DNA of 64,000 nt from Macrotrachela quadricornifera. Taxonomy: Eukaryota > Rotifera > Eurotatoria > Philodinida > Philodinidae. The notes beneath the pieces were generated by a model. That model made no database searches and was not told where the DNA came from. It saw nothing but the letters and a program-made list of their open reading frames with translations. Below are positions 24,601-37,740 of the stretch, piece after piece; the stretch's first letter is position 1, and each line of letters begins with the position of its first letter. The position numbers and the translations under genes are program-made. The stretch is from positions 318,724-382,723 of the forward strand of contig JAJEKB010020480.1 in assembly GCA_022393335.1 (NCBI GenBank). The letters run 5' to 3'.

Positions 24601-27600
24601 ATGTTATTTGAATACGAGTTTTTGAAAGATATTTAAGTTGATATGGCATTTTTATTGATTTTAATTGATTATAAATTAATATAAAAAATTTTCCTGCGCC
24701 AACATTATCAACATTACCTATAATAATTAAATGTTTAAGAAATTCGATAAAAAAAAAAGAAAAAGTAATTGAGATACAGATTAAATGACAATTGTTTATT
24801 GGTTGATATTGAATAAATGGTTCAAGTTGAATTCCATTTGGATTATAAACAGGAAATGTATAGGGAGAATCTAAAAAGAAGGAACATCAACTTATTAATC
24901 GCTTTTGAATTAATACTTTGCGGATAAGCGGAGCTCAGTAAGGCTAGAAAAAGTCTAAAAGAATAAGTGCTAATATTCCTTCCTGGCAGAGTTATAGTCA
25001 TCTTACTAGAACAGTTTGCGCTGGAAGGATCTATATATTGATTGAATGTTGGGTATGAAAGTTTGTTGTAAACTGAGGCGTATAGAAGTTCTCTACTTAT
25101 TCTAAGTCTCCATCCTGTACCTAGTGACGGAAATAATATGTATGAATAAAATTATTAGCCTAAGTTACTTTGTGTACAGCATTGAAGACATAGTATTTAC
25201 TCAACTAGTTATCCATTATTATGTTTATATACTCGATGTTGTGTAGACTATGTACGATAAAAACAGCTTTTGATACTCGCTATGCTCAGTAAAATAATTT
25301 GACCAGATACTATCGGAAAAACTTTTTTTTGCATTCTACTGTATGTACATAAAAATCGAATGATAGTATTTAGACCTAGTTTTTCATCTATAGATAGATT
25401 TACTAAATCTTCAGAAAAAGAGGATTTTCTCAAATCATTGGTGATATATGAGTATTTTTTGAAAAATCTTACCTAGGATAGGTTGTCTAATATAATCTTT
25501 CATTATAATCATATAATCACCAGCAATTAATGGACGAAATTTTAATAGAAATGTATTATCATGTGTACGTGCTGCTTGTAAAGGAACTTTAATTCCATTT
25601 ATTAATATATGTACATAAGCAATATGAGGAACATCAACTATTTATTTAAATAAATATTATTATAAATATTAGAATTTTTGAGACAAAAGAAATAATTTAC
25701 TTAAAAGATGTACATCAACATTAACAATTGGGTAGGAATTTTGTAAAATTATTTTGAATGGATATCGTCGAGCATCTATAAAGATATATTTTTTTTTTAA
25801 ATTGAATAGATTTAATAAAAAATAGCCATACCAAATACAGTATCAATTGGTTGTCCATATTCAAATTTTTCTTTTATTAATTGAAATTGTCGAATTTCCG
25901 TTTCATTTACTGGTATAAATGGTGATTTACGTTGTTGTTTATCTTCTGATTTTGTAATAGGTTCTTTAGATTCTTCAATATTTACTGAATCTTTCTTTGG
26001 AGTAAGAATTTCATTTGATTTTATTATTCTGGTATCTTTTTTCTCAGGAGATGATAAATGAAATTTTTCTTGTTGTTGAGCAAGTAAAAATAATTCATGT
26101 TTAGAATAAATTGAACGTCCACGTTGTTCACTTTCAGGTAAATAAATAATTTTAACTGGAGATTCTAGAAAACATATATATTATGATTAGTTTTATTTAA
26201 ATTGAATACAAACTTTTTTTAGAATCTTCAACTAATACTTGAAATGGTGAATTAGGTATAGGAATTCGATTGAATAATATTGAGATTGTATGTAAACCTA
26301 AGGATATAATTTAAATAAAATTAGTTTTTTTTTGTTGATTTTTCTGATATATTTGGGTAGAATCTGATAAATTATATTTAAAACAATTGTTTTTGATATG
26401 TTCAAATACTTTTTTATTTATAAAAATTAGGTTAATGGAATCTAAAATGTGCCAAATATATCAACTCTCAATATTTCTCTGATTGTTTTTATCATATTCA
26501 GTATCAAATATCATACGGAATACTTTAAAATAAACATGTATATGAACATTTAGATGTAATTTATTTACCCATATCAGAAAATCTTCATCTTTATCTTTTG
26601 ATTTTTTTGTCTTTTACATTTACCTGAAATAATTGGTTGAAATTCTACAGCAATATGATCATTAGGTAATTTTTCAACAGATACAGGTAAACAACGATTA
26701 TGTACATCTAAAATTAAAAATAAATCATATATATATATATATATTTAAAAAAAGAAAAAATATTTTCTAACCTTTTATAGTAATTTTTAATGAACCTTTT
26801 CCAGCTTGTGTTGGATCAATAAGAAAAGAATTTTTTGTATTTATTTGTATTTTTTTTGGAAAGTTAATTAAATGTACAGCTGTTGGATCAAATGCATGAA
26901 CAATTAATGGACTACCATCAATTGGTTCATTGTCTTTTAGAATATAAATTTCAATAGGACCTAAAATTATTATTATTATTATATATTTTGTATTTTTTAA
27001 AATAATTAAAAAAAACATACCAACAACAGTTGGTTCATAAGATATACATTTTCGTCCATCTGGTAGATGTTCTATTTCATAAGTAAATTCATTTCCATCA
27101 GCATCTATGTAATTTATTAAAATAATTTAGTAAATAGAATATTTCATAAGAAGAAAAAAAAAAGAATAAAATTCAACTTGATTAATCGTAAAATTAGTTA
27201 ATAGAATATAAAATTATTAAATATTTTACCATAAATAACAATATTAAATTTATCTTCTGGATCTTTTAAACTAAATTTTGATATCACACGAACACCTGGA
27301 TCAACTAAATCAGTTATATCAAGTATATGTACTTCTGGACTTAATCGATCATTTAAATAAGGTAATTTTGAATCATTAGTTGAAATTATTGGAGAAGTAT
27401 TTGTTGCAATTTCTTTTATTGGTGATGGTAAATTTTCAATTGATATCGATGATGAATATTCTGATGTTTCACTTATTGTTGTTAATGCTTTATGTGAAGG
27501 ACTTGAATCTGTTGTACTATTACTTTGATTTTCTATTGCTTTTTCATCTGGTAATGGTGTAGCAACAGGTGATAATGGAACATAATCATCATCATAAGCA

Positions 27601-30600
27601 AATATTGGTAATAAAGCAAAATGATCACTTTCATCACTTGATATACGTATCCAATGAGTACCTTTGATTAAAAAAAAGAATTTTATATAAAAAATTTTTT
27701 TTATTAAATATTATTTACCAACACGAGTAAGTGTTACGGCTATTTTTAATTCACTATTTTCAGTTTTTAAACGTTGAAATGATACTGATTTATCAAATGG
27801 ATCTATATTAAATCAAATTAAGGTTTATTTTTTCTTTTTAATATAAAGAATATATATATATTACCAGTTATATTTATTTTTATTAGATTATCAGGATCAA
27901 TAACACCTTGAAATGTATGTTCAAGTAATTCTTTAACTTGTACACGAAGTACAGGTTCAAATATATTTTTAGCATTAAATGCTATTATACGAATAGGACA
28001 TATTTCAAGAAGATTATTTTGAGTACGAATAAATACTTCATGAATATCTAATTTGATAAAAAAAAGAAAAATTTTATTGAAAATAATTGCATCCAAACAA
28101 ACAAAGAATATCATAAGGTGCTTATTCTTTTAAAATATAAAACTTTTATATATCTAACTAGACATTTAATTAGTCTCTAGTCTATTACATTAATTTTATT
28201 AAGAAAAATTCTCAAGCAGCAAAATAAGTAGATAAAAACATGAATATATTATATGCAGATTGTAAAATTTGTCATACGCTCTATATGATTTTTTTCTATT
28301 AGAAAATTTAAATTAAATGGTTACATAAATCATAGTCTATGTGATAAAGAGGGTGGAGTAATGAAGATTATTTATTATTACTCAATAAGATAGATGAATT
28401 TTGTATTAGTCATGTAAGACATTTTGATATTTCGAAATAAACAAAAATTTTGCTTTCAAGAAAAAAAAAACTTGATATGTACTGATTTCTTACCTGTTTT
28501 AACTGGTATATATTCAATAACAAGATCTTTATTAGCATTTTGATAAAATGCAGCAGGAATTGTATGAGCTGATGAATCTAAATAAAATGAAATATGAATT
28601 AAAAAAAAAAGAGAGAGAAACAATTTTATTTTACCTTTAACAATAACATTAATATCATCAGCAATAATATTACTTTGATCAATAATTAATCTTGTTATAT
28701 CTTCAATTCCACTATTTCTTAATATATCTGTTTCTTGAGCTACACAATGTATATTAAATTCTTGTTTATTATCACCATCCATAATAATTAATTGATAATA
28801 GTCTATTAACAAAAAAAAATTAAAGTAAAATAAAATAAAATAAATATGTTTTTTTATTACCAATTTTAGTTAATGTAAAACAAATTTTCCATTGAATTGA
28901 ATCATTTTCAATTTCAATTGGAATTTCATCATTATTTGATGCTATAAACAACAAAAAAAAATAAAAAAAATTTTATTCTAAAATAATATTTACATTTTAA
29001 TTGAAATTTAACATTTTCATTATTTTTAAAATTCATTAAAATAAAACTTAATATATTTGGATGAATAATACGTTCACCATATATATTTCGTTCATAATTT
29101 AATGATAATATATCAATTGATGCAAGAATTATTTCTAATTGATCAACTTTTGTTTTTATTTGATGAATTCCAGGAGTTTTAGGTTCAAATTCAATACGCC
29201 AACGTCCAGCTGAATCTTGTATTCGTGTATGTTTTATAATAATTTCATCAGGATCTTTAAAAAAAGAAATCATTTCGACAATATACGGAACTCAGACGAA
29301 CTCTACACAAAATGTTTCACTCAATCTTCTCTTTTTCTACAAAACTATATATTTCAATCAACTATCTATATATGTTTTCATATTGATTTACGAATTCGAG
29401 TAGTTCAATATTTAAAATAAATTATATACCTATAATAAATAAATCAATATCTTCATAAATATCTGTTAATAATGTTTCACAAATAAGCCAAGCAATTTCT
29501 CCAATTTTTGTACCTTCTAATTGTCCACCAATAATAAATTCATAATCATTATCATTATCATTATCATCTTCAATATCATTTTTATAATCTATTGATGAAT
29601 CATGAATATTTATTTTAAATGGACTACCTTCAATAGGTATATCATTAAATGTAATTGATATCGTATGTATTCCAATAATTTCAGGTGTAAATGCAATATT
29701 AAATGTTCGTGATTCAATACTTTTTAATTCTGCTGATAAAGTTTTTTGTTTATCTTTTATTGTTACTTCTAAATGTCCTTCACCAGCACCATGTGTATCA
29801 ACAGAAAATATTATTTGATTACCAAGTATTCCATCATTTAATGATTTAACATGTATTTTATTTATATTAAATACATCAATTGTATATGTTGATATAAGTT
29901 TATTATTATATGATATTGATATAATATGTTGACGAGTTGTTGTTGGTATAAATGATATTTTATAACGTTTATTATCATTTGATATTGATGTTATTGTATG
30001 AGGAATAATACGATTTGTATGAGATTCAGTTATAAGAACTGAAAGAAGATTTACATCAGTAACATCAACTAAAAAAAAAACAATTTTTTTTTTTATTTAA
30101 TTTAAAAAAGAATGAAATTTAACTTACTAGTAAAATCAACTGTTTGATCGACAATACCTGATGGAATTGATGAAACATTAATTTCATCACATTCATTTCG
30201 TACTGGTATTACAAATGTACGTACTATATTATACATTAATTTTGAAAGATAAATAAAAGTTCATAGAAAAAAAAAAAAACAAAGAATACTTACAATAATT
30301 TTCTCCATTAAATGATATTTCTAATAAACATTCATCTGTTGTTTGTGGTATAAATGATATTTCATAAATATGATTAGAAATTCGTGTTTGTTCATGTAAT
30401 ATTTTATTATCATTTTGTTTTATTTTTACAGCTAAAATTCCATTACCAACTTCACTTGTATTAACTAAAATATTTTATTTATTAAAAAGGAAATTTGAAG
30501 AAATATTTTTTTTTTTACTTGTAAATTTATTTTTTCGATTATTAATAGCATATGGTAAATCACTAATATTTATTTTATTTATATCATAAACTTGACAAAT

Positions 30601-33600
30601 AAATTTAACTGTATTTAAATTTGAAAATCTTATTATATGATCACCAATTTCATTTGGTATAAAATCAATTGTATAAGAATTCATTGAGATTTTAATAAGA
30701 TTTCTTATAAGAATTTTTCCTGATGGTGTTGTTATATATATTTGTATATTTAAATTTATTTTTGATTTTAATAAAAATAATGTACGTTTATTAATTGAAC
30801 CATATTCATAATTTTCAAATGTAAAATCATTTGATATAACATTACATTGATATGGAGAATTATTTATATTAATATTATTAAATTTTATTTGAATATTATG
30901 TATACAAGAATGTTCAGGAAGAAATTTAATACGAAAACGTGCACCACCTTCATTTTGTACATAATTTGGAATATTTTCTCCATTTTTTGATATCGATATT
31001 TCAAGATTACCTGAACCAGAATCAGTTGCATCAACTAAATAATTAATATTTTAAAAAAATTTTAAAAAAAAAAAATTTTTATTTTATTTTTATACTAATA
31101 AAATAAGCTGGAGAATTAACAATAGTTGTTGATGGAAAATCATAAATTTTTATTTTATTTATATCAAATGATCGAGATATAAATGGACTATTAATAATTT
31201 GTATATCATTATAAAATATTTCAATATTAAATTCACCTTAAAAACAACAAAAAAAAAAATAAATAAATAAAAAATATTCTTATTATATACTTACCAACAC
31301 AATCAGGTGTATAAGTTATTTCATACTGATTTAAATTTATTTTTGTTATTGTACATGATATTAAACGATTATGTTGTCCTGAATAATATTTATTTACTTT
31401 TTTTTTTTCAATATACATTATGTTAGTATTTAATTAATATTAAAACCATCACCAAAATAAAAAAAAGAATAGAATATTAGAAATCTATTATATATCACAC
31501 CTTTAATTGAACATTTTAATTCTCCATTATCATTATTTGGTGTTATAACTGTAAATGATGTTGGAATATTTATTGGTATTGTACCAAGACCTTTACCAAT
31601 TGCAATAACACGTTGAGCATCCATTACTTTTACAGGAAATGGACTTCCTACAGATAATTTATTGTATTATATAAAGTACTATGAAATCAGTACAATCCCT
31701 CCCTATTATTTACAGTATAAATGATATTAAAAACTAAAATGTTACTTTATTTTTAGATAAAAATTTGTCAAAATCTTCACGAACAAATTCAGTTTTGACA
31801 CGCATTAATTTTATATCATGTATACCGTAAGTAGTAGAGGAGGAGAGATATATTAGTTTTGTAATCTCCCATATATAAATACCTGATGATATTCGATCAA
31901 CAATGAACATATTTACACTTTTTTTTCTTTTTTTCTTTTTTAATACAAATTAGAAATTGAATTGTTTCATTCACTTCTCTCTCTCTGTCTTTTTTTTGTA
32001 TATCTCGCTTAGTGAAGTTGATGCGCTTGAGAGAATCACGTACATATATGTCCACTTTCGCTTTTATCGTTTTGCTACGCCTACTTTTATATTACTATGT
32101 CTGTATAACGAAGTTAATAAGTATATCTGTATCGCAATAAATAAAAGGAAAAGACGAAAATAGTCTAGTAATCTTCTATAGGTAATTGTACATTTAATAA
32201 AGTCATTGGGTGTATTTTATTTGACTATTAGAAAAGATTTATGTACTCTTCTATTCAAACAAATGGCATATTTATTTTTTGTCATGTGTGTATTATTAAT
32301 TTTAGTGTCATATAGTAATAGTTCTATTTTAATCCTTAGATTATATATTAGATAGTAAAGTAAATTAGAAGCAAATATTAATTAACAGTTAAAATAAAAA
32401 TATTCTTGAAAATTATAGAATAGATTAAATGATGAAAGATATATGCGGTATGAATATGAGATCAAACGATATATTGTATTCAAAAAACAAAAATTAGATA
32501 TATCGGTTTATTTTAGCCAAGGGGGATATATATATTAATCGTGTCTAAATCGAATGAATATGTAGAGAAAAACAAAATTATCGATCACAGGTGTATATGT
32601 TAACGATCATTTTCATACCTTTTGTATGTAAAAAGAAAAGCAAAGAATATGTTGATCTAAATTTTTGTTAAGGATATATATATATATAATAGTTTACTTA
32701 CCAGGCACAAATTCGCCATTGAATAAAATATTACAATTGTGTGTTATTGCTTCTTGTGGAGTAAATTGAACTTCAAAACGGCTATTACCAAGTGGATTAA
32801 TCTGATTTGGAATATTACGACCAGAAAAATTAATACTTATTTCAAGATTACCTTCACCAGCTTCTGATGCATCGACTATTTTAAATAAATATATATAAAA
32901 TTATTCATAAAAAAATAATGTTACAGATTTGATAAATATAAGTGATGAAGACGATAATATCATTTCTGGTTTACAAACAAATATTTTTTTCACATTATAA
33001 AATCATATATAAACAATAAAATGATTATCTCATTAACACTATCCAATGTCCTCAAATAAACAAATGATTCGAATGTAGCCGCTTAATTTATTTTTGTGTC
33101 CTTTGAGAAGGACAAATTCGCATATACTTCAATTCTGATTTAACTATAATCTAATATAAACGTGTCATTGATGACACTTTGATGACATAAATGATAGCGT
33201 AAATTGTAGATTTACGGCTTCTAATGCATCATAACACAATCATTTATATTATACTCTCTCTTTCACCTTCTTTCTTTTTTTTTTAATCACAGAATCCAAT
33301 GAATATATAGATTCATTTCAAAGTAAAATTCTATCAGACTTATTCGTCTTCATTTCTCATCATTTATACGTTTCATAGAAAAGGAAAATTCTCGAAATAA
33401 CAGTGATAATAATACGTGATATTGTAAAAAATAGTCATATTATCTTTGCCATCTTCCAACTCTTCAACATTACTTAAGGACAAGAATGAATATTATATAT
33501 ATAACTTACTAATAAATTTTGTTAATTGTCGTATAATACTATCATTTATTGGTGGTATTATAATAACATTTTTTGGATTATAACATTTAACATGAAATGG

Positions 33601-35712
33601 ACTTCCAGGTATTGGATTTCCATGTAATGATATATGAATTATATAAGTTCCTATTTCAGATGGTGTCCAATCAACATGAATTCCATTTGATTTGAAAATA
33701 ATTGATGGTTTTAATTGTTCATTTGTTGGTGTATATATCATAACTTGTAAATTTGATGAATTATCATGTATTGTATCAATTGTAAACCAAGTTTGTTTAC
33801 TATATAATACTTGATTAAGACCAGGACCTTGAATTTTAATATCATCAAATGAAAGAATTTCACATTCTTTTGGAAAACCTATTTTAAATAATAATTTATA
33901 ATTTTAAAAAAATTATTATGTTTTTTTTATTATTAATCACCTTTTAAATATTGTCCATTAAATTTAACAGATAATATATGTAATTCATTTAATATTGGAA
34001 TAAATTTAAAATGAAATTTTGAATTTCCTATTGATTTTACTTGATTTGGTATTAAACCATTATTAATAGCTACTTCAAGTTGTCCTTCACCAGCTTCTGA
34101 TGCATCAATAGTAAATTCAACTGGTTTATTAAATGTTAAAAAACGTGGAATATCTGATACAATTAAACGATTTATATCATATGTTTCTATTGAAAATGGT
34201 GAACCATATATTTTCATTTTTTTATTTGATTTAATATCAATACGATGTAAACCTAAATAAATAAATGAATAGAACCGAATAGATAAAAAAAAGAAGCATA
34301 ACTAGACACAAAATATTAGTAAATGAAAGGCAGACAGATATATTTTTATTTTTATTTTTTTGTCATGGTCTTTTTTTAGTTTGTTATATATTACGTACTT
34401 GAAGGTGTATTTATACACATATCAAACGATGATGAAAAAGAGATATATGCCATAATGATATATAGACGATGGGAATATATAAAGATACGTTCTATACAAC
34501 CTTGGTTTTATATAATATTAATGATTGTCATGTAATACTAGTCAATAAATGTAAAATTGATTGTTTTTTTGCTTTTAGTTTCGTTTGAATAAAATGAGCT
34601 TTATCATATTTGATACATTAGTTATATTTTGAATAGAAAAAAAAACAAACTATCGATTTTTATACTTAATCAATGACTTGTCATAATCAGTATTTTGTTA
34701 GTATAGATTCACACATTGATTATGATCCTTTTCGTTTTGATTGATCATCTATTTACTCACCGATTTCATCTAGAATACAATCAACACGTGTATTGTTCTC
34801 ATCTAATTGTGATCGTTTAAATGAGACAAAACGACTTGATGGAGCTATATAATAAAAAGAAAACGAAAAGAAAAAAAAAAAGTTCTTTTTTTTTTGAATA
34901 CTGATATAAATCAAACAAAACATATTTTTACCAATAATGTTAATATCAAGTGGTAAAGATTGATTATAGATATCAAATGAAAATATATGGCCTACATGAA
35001 TATTCATCAAATCATTCGAAACAATCACGCGATGTAAATCACTGATATAAGATGAAAACGGACTATCTAAAGATAACAAATGTTTGGTATTTTTCTTTCT
35101 TTTTTATTTTTACAAATTACTCGGTATAGTTAATCCATTAAATTTTATATCAATTTTATATTCTCCACATTTTAATGGTAAAAAATTAACATCAAATTTT
35201 GATGAATTATATGGTATTATATTACATGGTATTTGTCCATCTTCTATAACAACTTCTAATCGACCAATACCTGCTTTACTTATATCAATATTAAATTTAA
35301 ATAATTCATCTATAAATCCATCATGTAAATTTGAAATATATATTTGATTAATATCAAATACATTAACGTTAAATGGATATTTATTAAGAATTTTATTATT
35401 AAGATAAACATTAATTTGCATTTCACCAATTTTATCTGGTATATAATGAATAATCCATATACCATTATGATTATTATCCATTTGTATTTCATATGTACAT
35501 TGATATGGATATGTTACTATTTTAATTTTATCATATGGATTAAATACTAAACGTGTATCAATTATAAAAGAATTTTGAATATTTATTTGTGCTTGAAAAA
35601 GTCCAGTACCAAAAATATTTATTAATTGATTTTCTAAATTAATTTTAATAAAAGTAAATATTAAAAAAAAATGATTATTTTTCTTACGTATATTTAAACG
35701 TTGAACAAACAT
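18618..35712 (-). CDS. Giant filamin-repeat protein without actin-binding CH domains
   Basis: More than 30 small exons cover about 17 kb. The first is 35688-35712 (MFVQRLNI), the second starts at 35633, and the last is 18618-18874, ending YHLIKHQ and TAA. The product is a chain of roughly 25-30 filamin/ABP280 Ig-like repeats. Each shows an A/B strand with AGPG/AGEG-L-x-V-x-I (EAGEGQLEVAINNG, GAGQLTVKIRGP), a middle F-x-P-x-x-x-G-x-H or Y strand (YNPTEPGDYIISVKWSG), and a closing GSPF-type strand (VPGSPYTIKVSNP, IRGSPFKINILP, PIPGSPFHVKCYNP, IYGSPFSIETYDI). Two Ser/Lys/Glu-rich linkers, about 25840-26150 and 27240-27620, resemble hinges. Filamins normally begin with two CH domains; none is encoded here, because the start codon follows an in-frame TGA and the next upstream gene is LITAF. 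Likely a cytoskeletal or signalling scaffold. Inner exon boundaries were checked only in part, and a split into two genes is not excluded. Confidence 0.85.
23482..24537 (-). other. Filamin-gene intron that hosts the homeobox gene
   Basis: Donor G|GTAAGAAAT at 24537/24538 (minus) and acceptor TTTCATTAAAG| at 23482/23481 join NIPING with GIPIDINVYDI in phase. At 1,056 bp this intron is far longer than the usual 50-70 bp. It contains the whole of the antisense homeobox gene. Confidence 0.8.
23862..24477 (+). CDS. Homeobox transcription factor (PRD-like class), nested in filamin intron
   Basis: Three exons (23862-23943, 24000-24178, 24232-24477) join in phase to 168 residues. The N-terminus MSNEKQQTPYDYSVKRLLSQ is followed from about residue 40 by a complete homeodomain: RARRARTYFDDRSIQILEHA, then FLQEQYPDIHRREQLSNEIG, then TSEARVQVWFQNKRSRCRKR. 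The recognition helix has W48, F49, Q50, N51 and R53. The YPD..RRE.L, EARVQVWFQN run and Q50 favour the PRD-like class (Dux/Otx/Gsc neighbourhood), though no paired domain is seen. The intron inside helix 3, between EARVQ and VWFQN, is a classic position. The short tail (TRTPMRNIPTSNVLPF) has no known motif. It lies wholly inside one intron of the opposite-strand filamin gene. Nuclear DNA-binding regulator; the exact orthology group is uncertain. Confidence 0.9.
31690..32690 (-). other. Long filamin-gene intron, nothing else recognised
   Basis: About 1 kb between exons ending EFVPG (32.70 kb) and starting SPFPVKVMDA (31.65 kb). The plus frame 31957-32163 is hydrophobic, lacks motifs and is probably chance. 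Other long, apparently empty introns of the same gene are about 24.87-25.47, 28.12-28.49, 32.88-33.51 and 34.25-34.76 kb. Confidence 0.5.
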
Positions 35713-36358
35713 ATCGACTTTATCATGATCTTTATTGATTCACTGTAGATAAAAAAAAAAAGAAGAACGATACTAACTAAATATGTTCAGTGAATTGTAT
35801 TCAAAGACTAGACAATATGCATAACAGATACATGTATGATAAAAAACGTTTATTTTATTTGATGTACATATACACGAGTCTGTCGTAATCACTAAAATTA
35901 TATGCTTGTCATATAAGATTATTTATTTTGTAGTATAGATATCAATATATATTTTAATGAATAAGATATTTAAAAAGAAAAATTATTAATCATAATGACA
36001 ATTCAATAATTAACTATTTAGATGGAATTTATATCATAATATTCTATTACTGAACATTTATATTTTTTTTTATAAATAAAGAAAATGATTGTGTCCATAT
36101 GATACACTCAATCATCTAATTCAATATATGTATATATAGTCATATGATAGAGTTTAAAAAATCTATTTATTCATATGAAATAAACTTGAACTTTAAAATT
36201 GACATGTCTATTGATTTTAAATACATTTATACTTTAAATATATATCATTTAAAAGGAAAAAAAAAGAATTCTTTATATTTGTACAGAGTAAATATATCAT
36301 TATTCTGTTGACTCCATCTTTTTCGTTTTTTTTTGATGTCATTAATTTGACTTTAAAC
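35713..36358. other. Divergent spacer between the filamin-repeat and LITAF genes
   Basis: About 640 bp of AT-rich DNA between two divergently transcribed genes, so it probably holds both promoters. On the minus strand a strong splice acceptor (T-tract, CTACAG|TG) sits at 35743-35744, 30 bases upstream of the filamin-gene ATG, implying an upstream non-coding exon or trans-splicing. Confidence 0.55.
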
Positions 36359-36796
36359 ATGACTACGCCACCATCTTATCGTAAGTATTTTATTAATTTT
36401 TTATTTTTTGGAAAAATTAATTTTTATTACATAGAAGAAAATAGTGAAATATCAGTAATAGTAAATTGTCCAGAAAGACCAACATCAAATCCTCCTATTC
36501 AAATAATGACACTTTCTAATAATCATCCTGTACCTTATGTATGTCCATATTGTCATAAATCAATTATTACAAGAGTTGAAAAGTCAAATGGTTTAGCTGT
36601 ATGGCTTGCTGCAACTGGTATTTGTCTATTAGGATGTGCTGTAGGATGTTGTCTTATTCCATTTTTTATTGATGATATGAAAGTATGAAAAAATTCTAAA
36701 TGAAATTTTATATAAATTTATATATTTTTTTCTTAGGATACAACTCATTATTGTCCTAATTGTACTAAAATAATTGGACGAAATAAAAAAATATAG
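36359..36796 (+). CDS. LITAF-like: LITAF-domain (SIMPLE-like) membrane protein
   Basis: Three exons (36359-36380, 36435-36682, 36737-36796) join in phase into 109 residues. The start MTTPPSY is short and Pro-containing, as in the family. The LITAF domain follows: VPYVCPYCHKSIITRVEKS with the first CPYC zinc knuckle, a hydrophobic membrane-inserted stretch (VWLAATGICLLGCAVGCCLI, then PFFIDDMK), and the second knuckle DTTHYCPNCTKIIG. The intron between the hydrophobic stretch and the second knuckle keeps the codons intact. Family role: monotopic late-endosome/lysosome membrane protein whose two CxxC motifs bind one zinc and which acts in endosomal trafficking. The length is normal for small invertebrate LITAF proteins. 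I chose the ATG at 36359 because a good donor follows and all phases close. Confidence 0.92.
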
Positions 36797-37740
36797 AAAT
36801 GAAATAATAATGACATGGTAATTTTATTGATATTTTTCGTTCGAGATTTATTGAATGTATGAAATTCTCTAATAAATTTAATTAAAAAAATCTTTTCATT
36901 CTTTATGATATTTAACTTTATTGTTAAAGAAACGATAAAGTTAATTTTCTACTTTATCGTTACTTTTGGTAATCATATTTGTTGTACTACTTCATTATTC
37001 ACATATTTATTCTCACCATATACTACAAGCTTATATAGAACAGAGAAAGAGAAAGAAATGAAAAAAAATCATATCGACATGATACGTGATAGAGTTGAGC
37101 TGAAGTTAGAACTTTTAGATTGAATTTAATGAATCAAAAACTAGTGTACTTTATCTCATATGATGGATAAAATACAGGGACGTACCGAAGGGGGGGGAAG
37201 ACACTTTTTGCCCTACAAAAATTTTCATTTTTCCCTCAGAAAATTTCTGGATACGTGCTTGATAAAATAGTTAGTGTTATTCGTAATAATAATCGACATA
37301 GTCCATTAATGCGACTAATTTGAATTTTTTCATGGTAAAAATTTACTTCGTTTTTATTTTCAAATAGATTGTATTACGTATTCGAGTTTCGCACATAAAA
37401 TAGTTCATTATCTTCAATATGATTATATTGATGTTTCATGAGATTGATCTTAGCAGTCATTTAATAAAACCTATTATGTTGGTATTGAAGATTTTTCATT
37501 ATGCAGTCACAGTCGAAACGTAATGTGAATGGCATTGATTCCATATAATTCTTAGAACTTAGAAGACATTGACAAGCGCACATTTTACATTAATTAAATG
37601 CATCTGCATTCCAAGTAAATATAGTAAAAACGTTTTGTATCGAATCAATCTATTATGAACGACCATTAAGTATATATCGATTTTTTTGGATATGCGATTT
37701 TTGTAGAAAATTAACAAAAAAAGACATGGCCTGATTTAGA
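36797..37740. other. Intergenic, no gene recognised
   Basis: An AATAAA near 36870 may end the LITAF transcript. A G-tract with flank (GAAGGGGGGGG, then AAGACACTTTTTGCC) near 37186-37220 resembles the ends of foldback element 1. The open frame 36905-37123 has no motif. Confidence 0.4.

Noticed and set aside
36905..37123. Small protein frame after the LITAF gene
   Set aside because: Hydrophobic then charged composition from AT-rich DNA, with no motif and no splice or conservation cue.
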